Below, one piece after another: positions 47,440 to 57,321 of a DNA stretch of 64,000 nucleotides (position 1 is the first letter of the stretch; the number at the start of each line of letters is the position of its first letter). The notes under the pieces are model-generated. The model was not told the DNA's origin. It made no database searches and saw only the letters and a list, made by a program, of their open reading frames with translations. This DNA is from Candidatus Nitrotoga sp. AM1P (GTDB taxonomy: Bacteria > Pseudomonadota > Gammaproteobacteria > Burkholderiales > Gallionellaceae), in contig NZ_AP019547.1 of NCBI RefSeq assembly GCF_013168275.1, forward strand, positions 2,914,001-2,978,000, in the 5' to 3' direction. The translations under genes were made by a program, and so were the position numbers.

Positions 47440-47834
47440 AGGGGATGTAGCGAAAAGAGTGCCGCGATTATACCCCAGCGCTGATCATGGCCTGGAATTC
47501 ACTTTAGTTACGAATATCAATTAGGCTTTAACCGTACTAAAACCGTACTAAGCCAATAGATGAAAGTCTAGATGATAGATGTGCTCTGAATGGTAATAGA
47601 GAATTATGTTCATTAAATATCTTGTTGAATTGGTTTTATGCCATGAACGTGATTGCAATTATTTTTGCATGTGTGCGATATCGTACAGACTTTGCATGGT
47701 CTTGTTGTTATTGTTCGTCTCAGAGTCAGCTAAGTTATTAAAAATAGTCAGGCTCGGTTTAAATGTGTAGCAGTGCAGTTTATCGCCTCTACATGAACTG
47801 TCTAAGTTATAACTTAATATTAAAGGAGATTATC
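47440..47834. other. intergenic region between the RNB gene and the EF-hand gene
   Basis: These 395 bases separate divergent genes, so both promoters should be here. I see no gene; a frame that would extend the EF-hand protein upstream to 47763 lacks signal-peptide logic. AAAGGAG at 47822-47828 is the RBS of the next gene. Confidence 0.4.
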
Positions 47835-48275
47835 ATGAAAAAAACCATTCTTAGTCTGGCGATTGTTTCCAGTTTTGCATTGGGTGTTACAGCCGCGTAT
47901 GCGGTAACAGATCCAGCCGGGTGGCAAAGAGAAGGTCAAAAAATGATAGAAATGAAGCATGATAAGAGCCACGACGACATGTCAAATTCGATTACTAATG
48001 AAGAGTATAAAGCTTATTTTGATAAACGTATCCAGCAATTAGGGAAAAAGAACGATGGCAGGGTCTCGCATGAACAAGTGCTATTTATCGACTTCACTTT
48101 AGCGGATTCCAATCGTGATGGTGTATTGAGCCAGGATGAAGCGGCAACTGTTCCGTTGATAAAAGAACACTTCGATGCAATCGATACAAACAATGATGAC
48201 AAAGTAACAGGAGATGAATTAACAGCATTCATGGCAACTTGGAGAAAAAGTCATGAAGGCAAGATGTTGCATTAA
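47835..48275 (+). CDS. exported EF-hand calcium-binding protein
   Basis: The 146-residue product begins with a signal peptide (MKKTILSLAIVSSFALGVTA, cleaved near AYA). Two canonical EF-hand loops lie near the C-terminus, DSNRDGVLSQDE and DTNNDDKVTGDE, about 30 residues apart as in a paired EF domain. The middle part (NEEYKAYFDKRIQQLGKKND) is a degenerate helix pair. AAAGGAG lies 7 bases before the ATG at 47835, which decides the start. A 14-bp stem terminator follows, so the gene is monocistronic. It likely binds calcium in the periplasm; the partner is unknown. Confidence 0.85.
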   Translation: MKKTILSLAIVSSFALGVTAAYAVTDPAGWQREGQKMIEMKHDKSHDDMSNSITNEEYKAYFDKRIQQLGKKNDGRVSHEQVLFIDFTLADSNRDGVLSQDEAATVPLIKEHFDAIDTNNDDKVTGDELTAFMATWRKSHEGKMLH

Positions 48276-48305
48276 GGCTGGCTAGATTTGTTTTAAGCAA
48301 CATTT

Positions 48306-48343
48306 AATGACAAGGCGATTTTATATCGCCTTGTCATTTCTTT
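48306..48343 (+). terminator. terminator after the EF-hand gene
   Basis: AATGACAAGGCGAT (48306-48319) pairs with ATCGCCTTGTCATT (48325-48338) around TTTAT, and TCTTT follows. The 14-bp stem is perfect and lies 30 bp after the stop. Confidence 0.85.
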
Positions 48344-48419
48344 ATAAAGTGAATTGTAGTATCAAAATTAGAGAATCTTATAATTAGGAACTTTTTTTGA
48401 TTTGGTAGTCCCAAAGTTC

Positions 48420-48449
48420 TTGACACATTCCGAAGCTGCCCCGTAGTAT
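48420..48449 (+). promoter_or_regulatory. sigma-70-like promoter of the unknown exported-protein gene
   Basis: TTGACA (48420-48425) and TAGTAT (48444-48449) are separated by 18 bp and lie about 120 bp upstream of the gene. Just before the -35, GAACTTT (48388-48394 area) and AAAGTTC (48413-48419 area) form an inverted repeat that could be an operator. Confidence 0.45.
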
Positions 48450-48571
48450 GCTAGTCTGAGTCTGCCGAATTTGGAGTATGGGTAGGCTCCGTAAAAGCCT
48501 GTGGTGTAGAAGCTTGGTATGCCTTGATTCTATTCAACTAATCTCGCAAGTTTTATATTAAGGAGCTTCTC

Positions 48572-49048
48572 ATGAAAAAAAGTATTATTAGTCTCGCTAT
48601 TGCTTCCTGTTTCGTATTTGGCGCATCGTTAGCGCAGGCGCAAGCCATTTCGGCGCCTAAGCCAGCAATGACACAAGATAAGGCCACCCCCTTTACAGGG
48701 AAAGGTCTGAACACCGCATGGAACTGCTGCAAACAATATGATGATCTTGGCATTAAAGGTGAACGTGATCAGCCTGGAGAAGTTAACGCACCTGGAAAAA
48801 AGGTAAATCATTCTGTAAATAGATCCGCTACAATCGATCCTGGCTATAAAAATGATGATGGAAACCGTATGCCAGAGTTTATGCGAGTGGCTTCTTTGTC
48901 TGCAAACAATGAGCCTACCAACTCTAAAATGTACGGTGCTGGTAAAGATGCTGCAACCACAGGTAATGCACAGGGAACTGGCGATACTTTAGGTCAAGTG
49001 CATTTCACTCCTACTTCAGGTTTCAAGCAGTGGCTCCCTAGAAAATAA
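48572..49048 (+). CDS. exported protein of unknown family
   Basis: I do not recognise a family. The 158 residues start with a clean signal peptide (MKKSIISLAIASCFVFGASL, cleaved near AQA) that resembles that of the EF-hand protein upstream. The mature part is hydrophilic, rich in Asn, Gly, Lys and Thr, and has no clear transmembrane segment. There is one Cys pair in NTAWNCCKQYDDLGIK and a C-terminal segment GQVHFTPTSGFKQWLP. AAGGAG lies about 6 bases before the ATG. The gene has its own promoter-like sequence and a 20-bp perfect terminator, so it is probably well expressed on its own. The CC pair could bind a metal or form a vicinal disulfide. Confidence 0.75.
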   Translation: MKKSIISLAIASCFVFGASLAQAQAISAPKPAMTQDKATPFTGKGLNTAWNCCKQYDDLGIKGERDQPGEVNAPGKKVNHSVNRSATIDPGYKNDDGNRMPEFMRVASLSANNEPTNSKMYGAGKDAATTGNAQGTGDTLGQVHFTPTSGFKQWLPRK

Positions 49049-49060
49049 TTATCGTATTAT

Positions 49061-49105
49061 TAATAAACGTTAAGGCCAGCTTAAAGCTGGCCTTAACGTT
49101 TATTA
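49061..49105 (+). terminator. 20-bp perfect-stem terminator
   Basis: TAATAAACGTTAAGGCCAGC (49061-49080) is the exact complement of the arm at 49086-49105, around the loop TTAAA. It starts 13 bases after the stop. It is the strongest hairpin in the window. Confidence 0.88.
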
Positions 49106-49905
49106 AATAGGCATTGTTGAAAAGATAATACTGAAATAGTCTCACTCGTGCCCACTATGGCCGTATCTGTATCATTAATCATTTGCCGGCAGGCAGATAG
49201 CTGTCAGCGAGTATTAATGTTGTAAATCCCCGATTGATACTCTTGCCAAACCATGGCAGTGCACTTTCGTTTAATCCTCTAGTCGTTTTATTACCACTTT
49301 AATTACCACAAGGACGGGTCAGGATCTGGCTTGTGATTTTTGATTCATTCCGGCTTGTTGCTGCGCCTGATTTGGTCGACTTCTCCATCGTGCTTAAGCA
49401 TGCCCAAGTCCTTTTTAGTTTTATTGAGCAATTTGAGTTGGCCAAGGTTCGCTGATTCACACAAGTTCAATAGTCTCTTTCGGAAGATTTAAAACCTGCT
49501 GTTCTAGTAGTCGCCACCTTTATTTCCACAGTGACATTATTACTAAATGAGGGCTACGTCATGTAGCAGGCGGCGGCGAAATGTGGGTTGGAATTTCTCT
49601 GGGTTATTAAATGCGCCCTAAAGTTTTCAGTCGTATCGCCGTTACAAGTAGCTGTAAGAAGAATATTTTTTACGTAGATTACGTCACACGATATTTCGTG
49701 AAACAACCTGATTTATGTGAAACGAAGGTAATAAAAAATGGTGGGTAATATTTTTTAAAACTGAAAATTTTAGATTTCAATTTAATCTATGAAACTAAGA
49801 ATTTTAATCATTGCGCAGCATAGACAATTACGTGATTCAGGTTGAAGTTAAAAAAATAATTCGAATTAATTGTTGCTGTGTAATAAATAGTTTTTTATAT
49901 AAGGC
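49106..49905. other. long intergenic region before the chemotaxis cluster
   Basis: About 800 bases carry no gene on either strand that I can support. Short frames here have no family features. The last 200 bases are very AT-rich and probably contain the promoter of the chemoreceptor gene. I found no convincing sigma-28 promoter. Confidence 0.4.
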
Positions 49906-51903
49906 ATGTGGCAAATCATGAAAAATATTTCTATATCAAAAAAATTGATACTGTTATTGGCTCTGCCGCTTATTGGGCTGATTATTTTCTCGGCTATTAA
50001 TGCTCAACAAAGCTATGAGGAGTGGAGAAGTCTGACACAAACCGAAGCACTGATGAACGTCGCTGTTGCTATTGGTGACGCTACGCATAATCTGCAAATT
50101 GAACGCGGTGCCACGGCCGGTTTTGTTCAATCTAAAGGAGAGCGATTTGCCAATGATTTGCCGGGATATCGCGCTGAAACGGATCAAAAAATAGGGGTGC
50201 TCAAGAGCAGCTATTCCCACCTGAATATGGCCAGTATGCCCATGTCCCTTCGAACTACGATGGATGCCGCACTGAGTAAACTGGATGGTCTTAAAGATAA
50301 CCGCGATGCAGCTTCGCAGTTCAGAATCACCGCGCCAGAAGCTGCCGGTTATTACACCAAGTCCGCCGCTACGCTTCTTGAAATAATGCCGGTGATTACC
50401 GAGCAGGCCAGTGACTTGCAAGTGGCAAAAAAAATGACCGCATACCTTGCTTTTCTTTATGCAAAGGAACGTTCAGGGCAAGAGCGCGCGTTAATGGTGC
50501 CGGTATTTACAGCCAACAAAATTGAACCGGCGCAGTATCGGATTTTTATAGGTCACATCTCTGCGCAGCTGACGCATCTGGATGCTTTTCTTAATTACGC
50601 GACCGATGAGGCTCGTGCATTTTACAAAAGCAAGATGTCTGGTTCTTCTGTGGATGAAGTGGAAGCTATGCGCAAGGTCGTAATAGAAAAAGTGGCTGTA
50701 GGTGATTTTGGTATTGAGCCAACCAAGTGGTTTAGCAGTATTACCGCCAAGATAAATAACATGAAAGAAGTTGAGAATCTGCTTGCTGAGCGCATACGAA
50801 CATCTTCTTCTGCTGCTGCTGCGAGTGCCCGCACGGCTTTCATGGCCAGTGCGATATTCGGCTTGCTGGCCATCCTGATAACCGTGCTGGCGGGAGTGTT
50901 CATCGTTAAAAGTATTGTTTCCGAATTGCACTCTTTGCGGGAAACGATTGCCCTTATTCAGAGCGACAATGATCTTACGCATCGCATCGTGGTGGAAGGC
51001 GAGAATGAAATTGCCGAGACGGGTAATTCCTTCAATCTTCTGATTGGCAGTATGCAGGTCATTATTAATAATGTTATCGAAAGTTCTAAACAGGTACGTC
51101 AAAGTACAACTCAGCTTTCTGCAGCTTCTCTGAAAATTACTCACAGTTCGCAGTCGCAGAATGAAGCAGCGGCTTCCACAGCGGCTGCGGTGGAACAGAT
51201 GACGGTGAGTATTTCGGAAGTGGCGGCGACTGCTGCAGATGTGCATAAGCTTTCCGAGCAAAGTCTGCAACAAACCAAGCAAGGTAATCAAAGCGCAGAA
51301 GTGATGATTCTCGAAATTGCCAGCATTGAAAAAGCGGTGAATCAGATTGCGGCATCGGTCGGTGATTTTGTGCAAAGCGCGCGCACAATTGCCAGTATGA
51401 CTCAACAAGTTAAGGATATCGCCGATCAAACCAATTTGTTGGCGTTGAATGCTGCGATTGAAGCGGCACGTGCAGGTGAACAAGGGCGAGGTTTTGCGGT
51501 GGTGGCGGACGAAGTTCGCAAGCTGGCTGAAAAATCTGCGCAATCGGCCCGTGAAATCGACAAGGTAACCAGTACGATGGACACCCAGTCCAGCAATGTG
51601 GAAAAAGCCATTGAGCATGGTTTGCAGTCATTGAAATCTACTCAGCAGCAGATTAGCACTGTCTCCAGCATGCTGGTCCAGGCGGGCGCTTCGGTAACAG
51701 ATGTCAGTAGCGGAGTGAGCAATATTGCCGCATCGGTGGATGAGCAAAGTAAGGGTAGCCATGAAATTGCTCGTCATGTCGAAAGTATCGCGCAAATGGC
51801 GGAAGAAAACTATGCGGCGATCGAGCATGTTGGGCAGGATATATTACGGTTGGAGAAGTTGGCTGGGGATATGGAAGCCGCTGTGGCTCACTTTAAGGTG
51901 TAA
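49906..51903 (+). CDS. methyl-accepting chemotaxis protein with NIT sensor domain
   Basis: This 665-residue transmembrane receptor has its first helix at about residues 12-32 ([20 protein letters not shown]). A periplasmic NIT (nitrate/nitrite-sensing type) domain follows at about 45-295, with [20 protein letters not shown] and [15 protein letters not shown] as hallmark Arg-rich helices. The second helix lies at about 308-334 ([20 protein letters not shown]), then HAMP and the signalling domain. The tip is [20 protein letters not shown], followed by [20 protein letters not shown]. The start may be 49906 or the ATG at 49918. No C-terminal CheR-tethering pentapeptide is present. It heads the run cheV-cheV-cheY-cheZ-cheA and is a plausible input for it. 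Confidence 0.92.
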   Translation: MWQIMKNISISKKLILLLALPLIGLIIFSAINAQQSYEEWRSLTQTEALMNVAVAIGDATHNLQIERGATAGFVQSKGERFANDLPGYRAETDQKIGVLKSSYSHLNMASMPMSLRTTMDAALSKLDGLKDNRDAASQFRITAPEAAGYYTKSAATLLEIMPVITEQASDLQVAKKMTAYLAFLYAKERSGQERALMVPVFTANKIEPAQYRIFIGHISAQLTHLDAFLNYATDEARAFYKSKMSGSSVDEVEAMRKVVIEKVAVGDFGIEPTKWFSSITAKINNMKEVENLLAERIRTSSSAAAASARTAFMASAIFGLLAILITVLAGVFIVKSIVSELHSLRETIALIQSDNDLTHRIVVEGENEIAETGNSFNLLIGSMQVIINNVIESSKQVRQSTTQLSAASLKITHSSQSQNEAAASTAAAVEQMTVSISEVAATAADVHKLSEQSLQQTKQGNQSAEVMILEIASIEKAVNQIAASVGDFVQSARTIASMTQQVKDIADQTNLLALNAAIEAARAGEQGRGFAVVADEVRKLAEKSAQSAREIDKVTSTMDTQSSNVEKAIEHGLQSLKSTQQQISTVSSMLVQAGASVTDVSSGVSNIAASVDEQSKGSHEIARHVESIAQMAEENYAAIEHVGQDILRLEKLAGDMEAAVAHFKV

Positions 51904-52031
51904 TTTCTAAAATAATAATGCCGCGCTCTCTCGCTGCATCGTCCAATCTGTAAACCTCTCTCTTCTGCGGTGAGAGTAAATAAGAGGAACGAAAGTGTTT
52001 AGGGGGAGAGAGGCTTACAACGAGGTTAGTC

Positions 52032-52988
52032 ATGTCTGAATTGCTTAGAAATATAGATGGGCGTACCAAGCTGGCAGGTACTAACAAGTTGGAAATTTTG
52101 ATGTTCACGCTTGGTTTGGACAATCGCACGGGACGTTGCGAAATATTTGGTATCAATGTGTTCAAGGTGCGTGAGGTGATGCGTGTACCGGCCATTACTC
52201 ATGCGCCAGAAATGCCGGACTCAGTGGAAGGCATGGTAAGTCTGCGCGGAGTGTTGGTGCCAGTGATCGATTTGGCGAAATACACTGGAGTGCAGACTGA
52301 CGTTAAACCAGGAATTATGGTGGTCACTGAATACAATGGCCACACTCAGGGCTTTTTGGTCGATGCAGTGGATACCATTTTGCGTCTCGATTGGGCTTCT
52401 ATGAGGGTGCCACCAGAAATGCTTAATGCCCAAATGGGAGGATTGGTGACTGCTGTCACAGAGTTGGCCGATGGGCGGTTGGTGATGATGATGGATGTGG
52501 AAAAAGTGTTGGCTGAAACTGGACATTTTAATGATGATCTTGCATTGAAGGCGGTCAAGCCCTTAGGTGTTTCTGGTCGTACGGTATTTTTTGCCGATGA
52601 TTCCGCAGTGGCACGTAAGCAGATTGTTAGCGCATTAGAGGCAATGCAAGTGAATCATCTTTCTGCCATTAATGGTCGCAAGGCGTGGGACGAATTGCAA
52701 AGGATTGCTACTTACGCCGAATCAGCGGGGTTACCTGTAAGCGATATGGTGCAGGTTATTCTCACCGACGTAGAAATGCCTGAAATGGATGGTTATATGC
52801 TTACGCGCCTGATCAAGGAAGACAAACGCTTTGCCAACATCCCGGTGTTGATGCATTCGTCGCTCTCCAGCGAGTCCAATCAACAACTCGGTAAGGCGGT
52901 CGGAGTGGATGAGTACGTGCCTAAATTTGAACCGCATAAGCTTTCGCAGACGCTCGCTCGTCTGCTGACCAGAAACGGAAGGGACTGA
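52032..52988 (+). CDS. cheV: CheV coupling protein (CheW-receiver), first copy
   Basis: CheV couples receptors to CheA and carries a phosphorylatable receiver that tunes the complex. The 318 residues hold a CheW domain (about 1-165, EIFGINVFKVREVMRVPAIT and VEGMVSLRGVLVPVIDLAKY) and a receiver (about 180-315) with FFADDSAVARKQIV, phospho-Asp in LTDVEMPEMDGYMLTRLIKE, and MHSSLSSESN. It is followed 2 bp later by a second cheV. The two share the same layout but differ at many positions, so the duplication is old. Confidence 0.92.
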   Translation: MSELLRNIDGRTKLAGTNKLEILMFTLGLDNRTGRCEIFGINVFKVREVMRVPAITHAPEMPDSVEGMVSLRGVLVPVIDLAKYTGVQTDVKPGIMVVTEYNGHTQGFLVDAVDTILRLDWASMRVPPEMLNAQMGGLVTAVTELADGRLVMMMDVEKVLAETGHFNDDLALKAVKPLGVSGRTVFFADDSAVARKQIVSALEAMQVNHLSAINGRKAWDELQRIATYAESAGLPVSDMVQVILTDVEMPEMDGYMLTRLIKEDKRFANIPVLMHSSLSSESNQQLGKAVGVDEYVPKFEPHKLSQTLARLLTRNGRD

Positions 52989-52990
52989 TC

Positions 52991-53965
52991 ATGTCGATTG
53001 CCGAATATCAATCACAAGCAGACAACATGTCGCTGTCGCAGAGCACGGGTAGCCTGTTTGATACTGTGGATGCCAGAACCAGTTTAGCTGGTTCTAATAA
53101 GATGGAGATATTGCTGTTTTCGTTGGGTACTCCGGAAACGTTTGGTATCAATGTATTCAAAGTCAAGGAAGTATGTCGTGCGATGGCGATTACCAAGACA
53201 CCCAATATGCCAGCGGGTGTGGACGGTATTGTGTCATTACGTGGACACATTCTTCCCGTACTGACCTTGGCTAGATTCATGGGGCTTGATGGAACCATGT
53301 CGAGCGATCAAAGCACGATGATGGTGGCCGAATATAGCCGTCATATTCTTGGTTTTTTAGTGCATGACGTAGATCGCATTATTAGAGTTGACTGGAATAA
53401 GGTACGCCCGGCAGACGACATGTTTTCAGGCAACAAGGACATGATTACTGCGATCACTGAGCTGCCCGATGGTAAGCTCGTTTCGATACTGGATGTCGAG
53501 CAGGTTCTTGCCAGCGCATTTGGTGAGGATGTGGTGGGTAGCGTGGATAAGATCGAAAATGGGCATGAATTATGTATCTTTTTCGTGGATGACTCGGCGG
53601 TAGCGCGTAAGAAAATAACCGAGGTGTTAGATAAGATGGGTGTTAAAAATTTGCAGGCGAATAATGGGCTGGAAGGATGGGAGCGCTTGAAGGGGTTGGC
53701 AGATACCGCGCAGAGCAGTGGTACCGATCTGCATGATCAAATTCAAGTGGTGCTCGTAGATGCGGAAATGCCGGTGATGGATGGCTACGTGCTGACTCAA
53801 CATATCAAGGCTGACAGGCGTTTTGATGGTATCCCGGTGGTGATGCATTCGTCTTTATCATCCGATGCCAACCGCGATATGGGAAAACGGGTTGGGGTAG
53901 ATTATTACGTACCCAAGTTTGATGTGGCGGTATTGAGCAATACATTGCGGCCTTTGCTGGTTTGA
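52991..53965 (+). CDS. cheV: CheV coupling protein (CheW-receiver), second copy
   Basis: This is a second CheW-receiver fusion of 324 aa, with the CheW domain (ETFGINVFKVKEVCRAMAIT, VDGIVSLRGHILPVLTLARF) and the receiver with FFVDDSAVARKKITEVL, phospho-Asp in VDAEMPVMDGYVLTQHIKAD, and MHSSLSSDAN. It has a 22-residue N-terminal extension that the first copy lacks. It starts 2 bp after the first cheV stop and is separated from cheY by 127 bp. The pair may replace a stand-alone CheW, which is absent from this cluster. Confidence 0.92.
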   Translation: MSIAEYQSQADNMSLSQSTGSLFDTVDARTSLAGSNKMEILLFSLGTPETFGINVFKVKEVCRAMAITKTPNMPAGVDGIVSLRGHILPVLTLARFMGLDGTMSSDQSTMMVAEYSRHILGFLVHDVDRIIRVDWNKVRPADDMFSGNKDMITAITELPDGKLVSILDVEQVLASAFGEDVVGSVDKIENGHELCIFFVDDSAVARKKITEVLDKMGVKNLQANNGLEGWERLKGLADTAQSSGTDLHDQIQVVLVDAEMPVMDGYVLTQHIKADRRFDGIPVVMHSSLSSDANRDMGKRVGVDYYVPKFDVAVLSNTLRPLLV

Positions 53966-54092
53966 TGTATCTGAAAATGACTAACGGGATAAGGAATAAG
54001 AGCAAAAGTTAGAAAAACGTAATGCCTTAAAAGGTACTAAATTTATCTCTGTCCATCGTTTCCTGAGAACTAAAAGCAACTGGAGGTATATC

Positions 54093-54482
54093 GTGGTAGA
54101 TGCAAATATGAAATTTTTAGTGGTAGACGACTTTTCCACAATGCGACGTATTGTACGTAACTTGCTCAAAGAGCTTGGTTTCGTCAATGTGCAAGAGGCG
54201 GAAGATGGTGTTGATGCGTTAAAAAAGCTACACAGTGAGAGTTTTAATTTTGTGGTGTCGGATTGGAACATGCCTAATATGACTGGCATTGATCTGCTTA
54301 TAGCGATCCGTGCTGATCCAACTCTGAAACACTTGCCGGTATTGATGGTGACTGCTGAAGCCAAGCGCGAAAACATTATTGCGGCAGCGCAGGCAGGTGC
54401 CAGTGGTTATGTTGTTAAGCCGTTTACTGCCGCCACGCTAGATGAAAAACTGAAGAAAATTTTCCTGACTATGCAAAAGTGA
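54093..54482 (+). CDS. cheY: chemotaxis response regulator CheY
   Basis: This is a single-domain receiver of 129 aa that, once phosphorylated by CheA, binds the flagellar switch. [20 protein letters not shown] supplies the acidic pocket, [16 protein letters not shown] the phospho-Asp, [13 protein letters not shown] the Thr, and [11 protein letters not shown] the Lys. These are the E. coli CheY signatures. GGAGG lies 6 bases before the GTG at 54093, which supports that start over the internal ATG at 54108. The stop overlaps the cheZ start by four bases. Confidence 0.95.
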   Translation: MVDANMKFLVVDDFSTMRRIVRNLLKELGFVNVQEAEDGVDALKKLHSESFNFVVSDWNMPNMTGIDLLIAIRADPTLKHLPVLMVTAEAKRENIIAAAQAGASGYVVKPFTAATLDEKLKKIFLTMQK

Positions 54483-55264
54483 GTGATGCCATGACTAAGA
54501 AAGCAGTTGCAGGAGATTCAGATGATTTGGAAGCGTTGTTTGATAGTATTGTCTCGGCGAGTGATGGTGGAAAGGAAGAGACTGCTGTCACCTCATCGTC
54601 TTCGGCTAATAGGGAATTGACCCAAAGTAGCGTTGAGAAAAGTAGTGATGAGATTAGCCCATCGGACAGCGTGGTAAACAAGCTTGGGCAAATGACGCGC
54701 AAGTTTCATGACACTCTGCATGAACTTGGTTATGGCAAAGATCTTGAGAAAGTTGCATCGTTTATTCCTGATGCTCGTGATCGTTTGAGTTATGTCGTTA
54801 CCATGACTGAAAAAGCTGCTGAACGAGTGTTGAATGCCACTGAGGCTGCTCAACCTATCGTGACAAAAATTGAAGTTGATTCCCAACGGTTGGCGCGGGA
54901 ATGGCAGATGCTTTTTGATAAGCAACTCGATACTGAGCAGTTCAAGAATTTGGTCACGCAAACCCATGCTTTTTTGGTTGAAATTCCGAAACAGACCAAG
55001 GTTACTAATGCCCACCTGACGGAAATCATGATGGCACAAGACTTTCAGGACTTGACTGGGCAAGTCATTAAAAAGATTGTGGATGTGACACAGCAAATGG
55101 AAAAGCAGCTGGTGGAATTACTGGTTGAGAGCTCTCCCCCTATCGCTAACCCAGATATGCATGCCGGGCTACTGAATGGCCCGGTGATAAATGCATCAGG
55201 ACGCACCGACGTGGTGTCCAATCAAAATCAAGTAGATGACTTGCTTGAAAGCATGGGGTTCTAA
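54479..55264 (+). CDS. cheZ: CheY-P phosphatase CheZ
   Basis: CheZ removes phosphate from CheY. The 261 residues form a long helical hairpin, with the catalytic Gln in [20 protein letters not shown] (about residue 183). The C-terminal CheY-binding peptide is [11 protein letters not shown]. The first 65 residues are Ser/Asp/Glu-rich and low in structure. The GTG start (54479) overlaps the cheY stop; the ATG at 54491 is an alternative. cheA begins 1 base after the stop. Confidence 0.93.
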   Translation: MSDAMTKKAVAGDSDDLEALFDSIVSASDGGKEETAVTSSSSANRELTQSSVEKSSDEISPSDSVVNKLGQMTRKFHDTLHELGYGKDLEKVASFIPDARDRLSYVVTMTEKAAERVLNATEAAQPIVTKIEVDSQRLAREWQMLFDKQLDTEQFKNLVTQTHAFLVEIPKQTKVTNAHLTEIMMAQDFQDLTGQVIKKIVDVTQQMEKQLVELLVESSPPIANPDMHAGLLNGPVINASGRTDVVSNQNQVDDLLESMGF

Positions 55265-55265
55265 A

Positions 55266-57144
55266 ATGAATGATTTTGCGGGCATGGAAGAGTTAATGCA
55301 GGATTTTTTAACGGAAGCATCTGAGTTGTTGTCTGATGTCGATAGTAAACTGATTGACTTGGAAAAGCAGCCCCACGATCGCGACTTGCTCAATATCATC
55401 TTTCGTGGCTTCCACACCATCAAGGGCGGCGCCGGATTTTTGAATGCGACGGAGCTGGTTACGTTATGTCATCTCACAGAAAATCTGTTTGACAATCTGC
55501 GCAACGGTGAATTAATTCTAAATGCAGATCTTATGGACGCGATTTTTGCAGCCACAGGAGAGGTCAGGCAGATGTTTGACGCATTAGCACAGTACAGGCA
55601 GCCAGAAGCCGCCCCGCCTCACCTGATTTCCGCACTGCACGCTGCCTTGAATGGTGAAGCGGTTGTAACCCAGACTGTTGCCCCGCAGGGGGCTATGCTC
55701 GAATCTGCGGTTGATAATTCTCTATCATCATCAATGGCTAGTCCAGACTGGAATGTTTTGTATCAGGCCTTGGTGGGTACTTCACCCGTTCAAGTTCAGG
55801 CTGGATCCGATGCGGTGCTAGCTTCTCCTTCTTCAGCCGCAACACAGGCACCATTGCCGCCTGCAGGTAACGTGGAAACGTTACTGCCAGAAGCTCGTTC
55901 GTTTGGCCGACGCTCCAACGATATTCCAGGCAATAAAGCTCCTGCTGCCGGGCGCCGCGAAAATGAGGCGGGCAAGGACAACACAATTCGTGTTGATACT
56001 GACCGATTGGATCAAGTGCTCAATCTTTCCGGCGAAATTGGATTGACCAAAAATCGCTTGACCCATTTACGCACGGACATTTTACAAGGGCGATCTGACG
56101 CGGCCACATTACTTGCATTAGATGAGTCGGTCAGTCAGCTCGATATGCTGGTGGTGAATTTGCAAAATGCAGTGATGAAGACGCGTATGCAACCTATTGG
56201 CCGTCTTTTCAATAAATATCCTCGTTTGGCGCGCGATTTGGCGCGTCAACTCGGCAAGGATGTTGAGTTGGTGTTGTCCGGTGAAGAGACCGAGATCGAT
56301 AAAACAATGATTGAGGATCTTAACGATCCGCTGGTGCATTTGATTCGCAATGCGGTGGATCACGGGCGTGGAAAATTCGGAGCAGCGCGCGGCGGTGGGC
56401 AAGACAGCGAAGAGCTTGGTGCATTTAAGTGCTCAACAGGAGGGAGATCACATCATCATCAGGATAACCGATGATGGTAAGGGCATGCGTCCCGAGGTGA
56501 TCCGCAACAAGGCCATCGAGAAGGGCTTGATCAATGCGGAATCGGTGAGCAGCCTGGATGATGAACAAAGCTTAGGTTTGATTTTGCTTCCAGGATTTTC
56601 AACTAAAGATGAGATTTCCAGTGTGTCCGGTCGTGGGGTCGGCATGGATGTGGTGAAAACCAACATTGAGAAATTGAGTGGAAAGATCAGTATTACATCG
56701 GTGCCGGGTAAGGGTAGTGAGTTCACCATTTCATTGCCCCTCACGTTGGCGATTCTGCCAGTGCTGCTGCTACGCCTGTGCAATCAATCATTTGCTGTGC
56801 CACTGTCATTGGTACGGGAGATTTTATCGGTTCCACCGAGTGATCTGCAGCAGATAGCCGGCAAAGCCACTATGGTGGTGCGCGGTGAGGTTCTGCCGGT
56901 GCTTTCATTGGCCAGTCTGATTGGCTGGGAGCAGACTGACAAACCTGAAGTGGGTGTGCTGATGCAGATTGAAAAAAACAGTTTCATCCTCTCGGCAGAT
57001 GGCTTTGCTGGACACGATGATGTGGTGATCAAATCATTGGATACTTTCCGGCCAAAGGGGGTAGCGGGTGTGACGATGTCCAGCGAGGGTGAAATTATAT
57101 TAATTTTGGATATCAAAGAATTGCTTGGCGAGCTATGCAGATGA
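55266..57144 (+). pseudogene. cheA: chemotaxis histidine kinase CheA, split by a +1 frameshift
   Basis: CheA autophosphorylates on a His of its P1 domain and passes phosphate to CheY. The N-terminal part (55266-56366) has P1 with GFHTIKGGAGFLNATELVTL (His50), a linker without a clear P2, P3 (RVDTDRLDQVLNLSGEIGLT) and the ATP-binding N box VHLIRNAVDHG. The frame then goes wrong. One extra G in GGG (56364-56366) shifts the reading to a stop at 56474. Removing it restores the C-terminal part (to 57144): SEQRAAVGKTAKSLVHLSAQ, ITDDGKGMRPEVIRNKA, GRGVGMDVVKTNIEKLSGKI and a P5 CheW-like domain. A true lesion and a sequencing error are both possible; everything else is intact. Confidence 0.85.
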
Positions 57145-57208
57145 GGTAGGAGATACCGGATCTGGTCAAAAAATTGCTGTGACTTAATTCGCCCGATTGG
57201 CTTGTTTA

Positions 57209-57245
57209 TTGCCAGACCTTAACTGGCAAGCCGATGAGATTTTTC
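57209..57245 (+). terminator. possible terminator after cheA
   Basis: TTGCCAG (57209-57215) pairs with CTGGCAA (57223-57229), and an outer arm pair GGCTTG/CAAGCC competes with it. ATTTTTCT follows. It lies about 65 bp past the end of cheA. Confidence 0.5.
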
Positions 57246-57321
57246 TGATGTTATTTAACGGTTGAAGTGTTGAATATAAGGTGTGGAAAATTTATAAACA
57301 TCCACCACATTAACTATCTGT

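Noticed and set aside
50491..51618. 375-codon minus-strand frame inside the chemoreceptor gene
   Set aside because: It is the antisense shadow of the MCP coding region, is Arg/His/Cys-rich as such shadows are, and has no domain.
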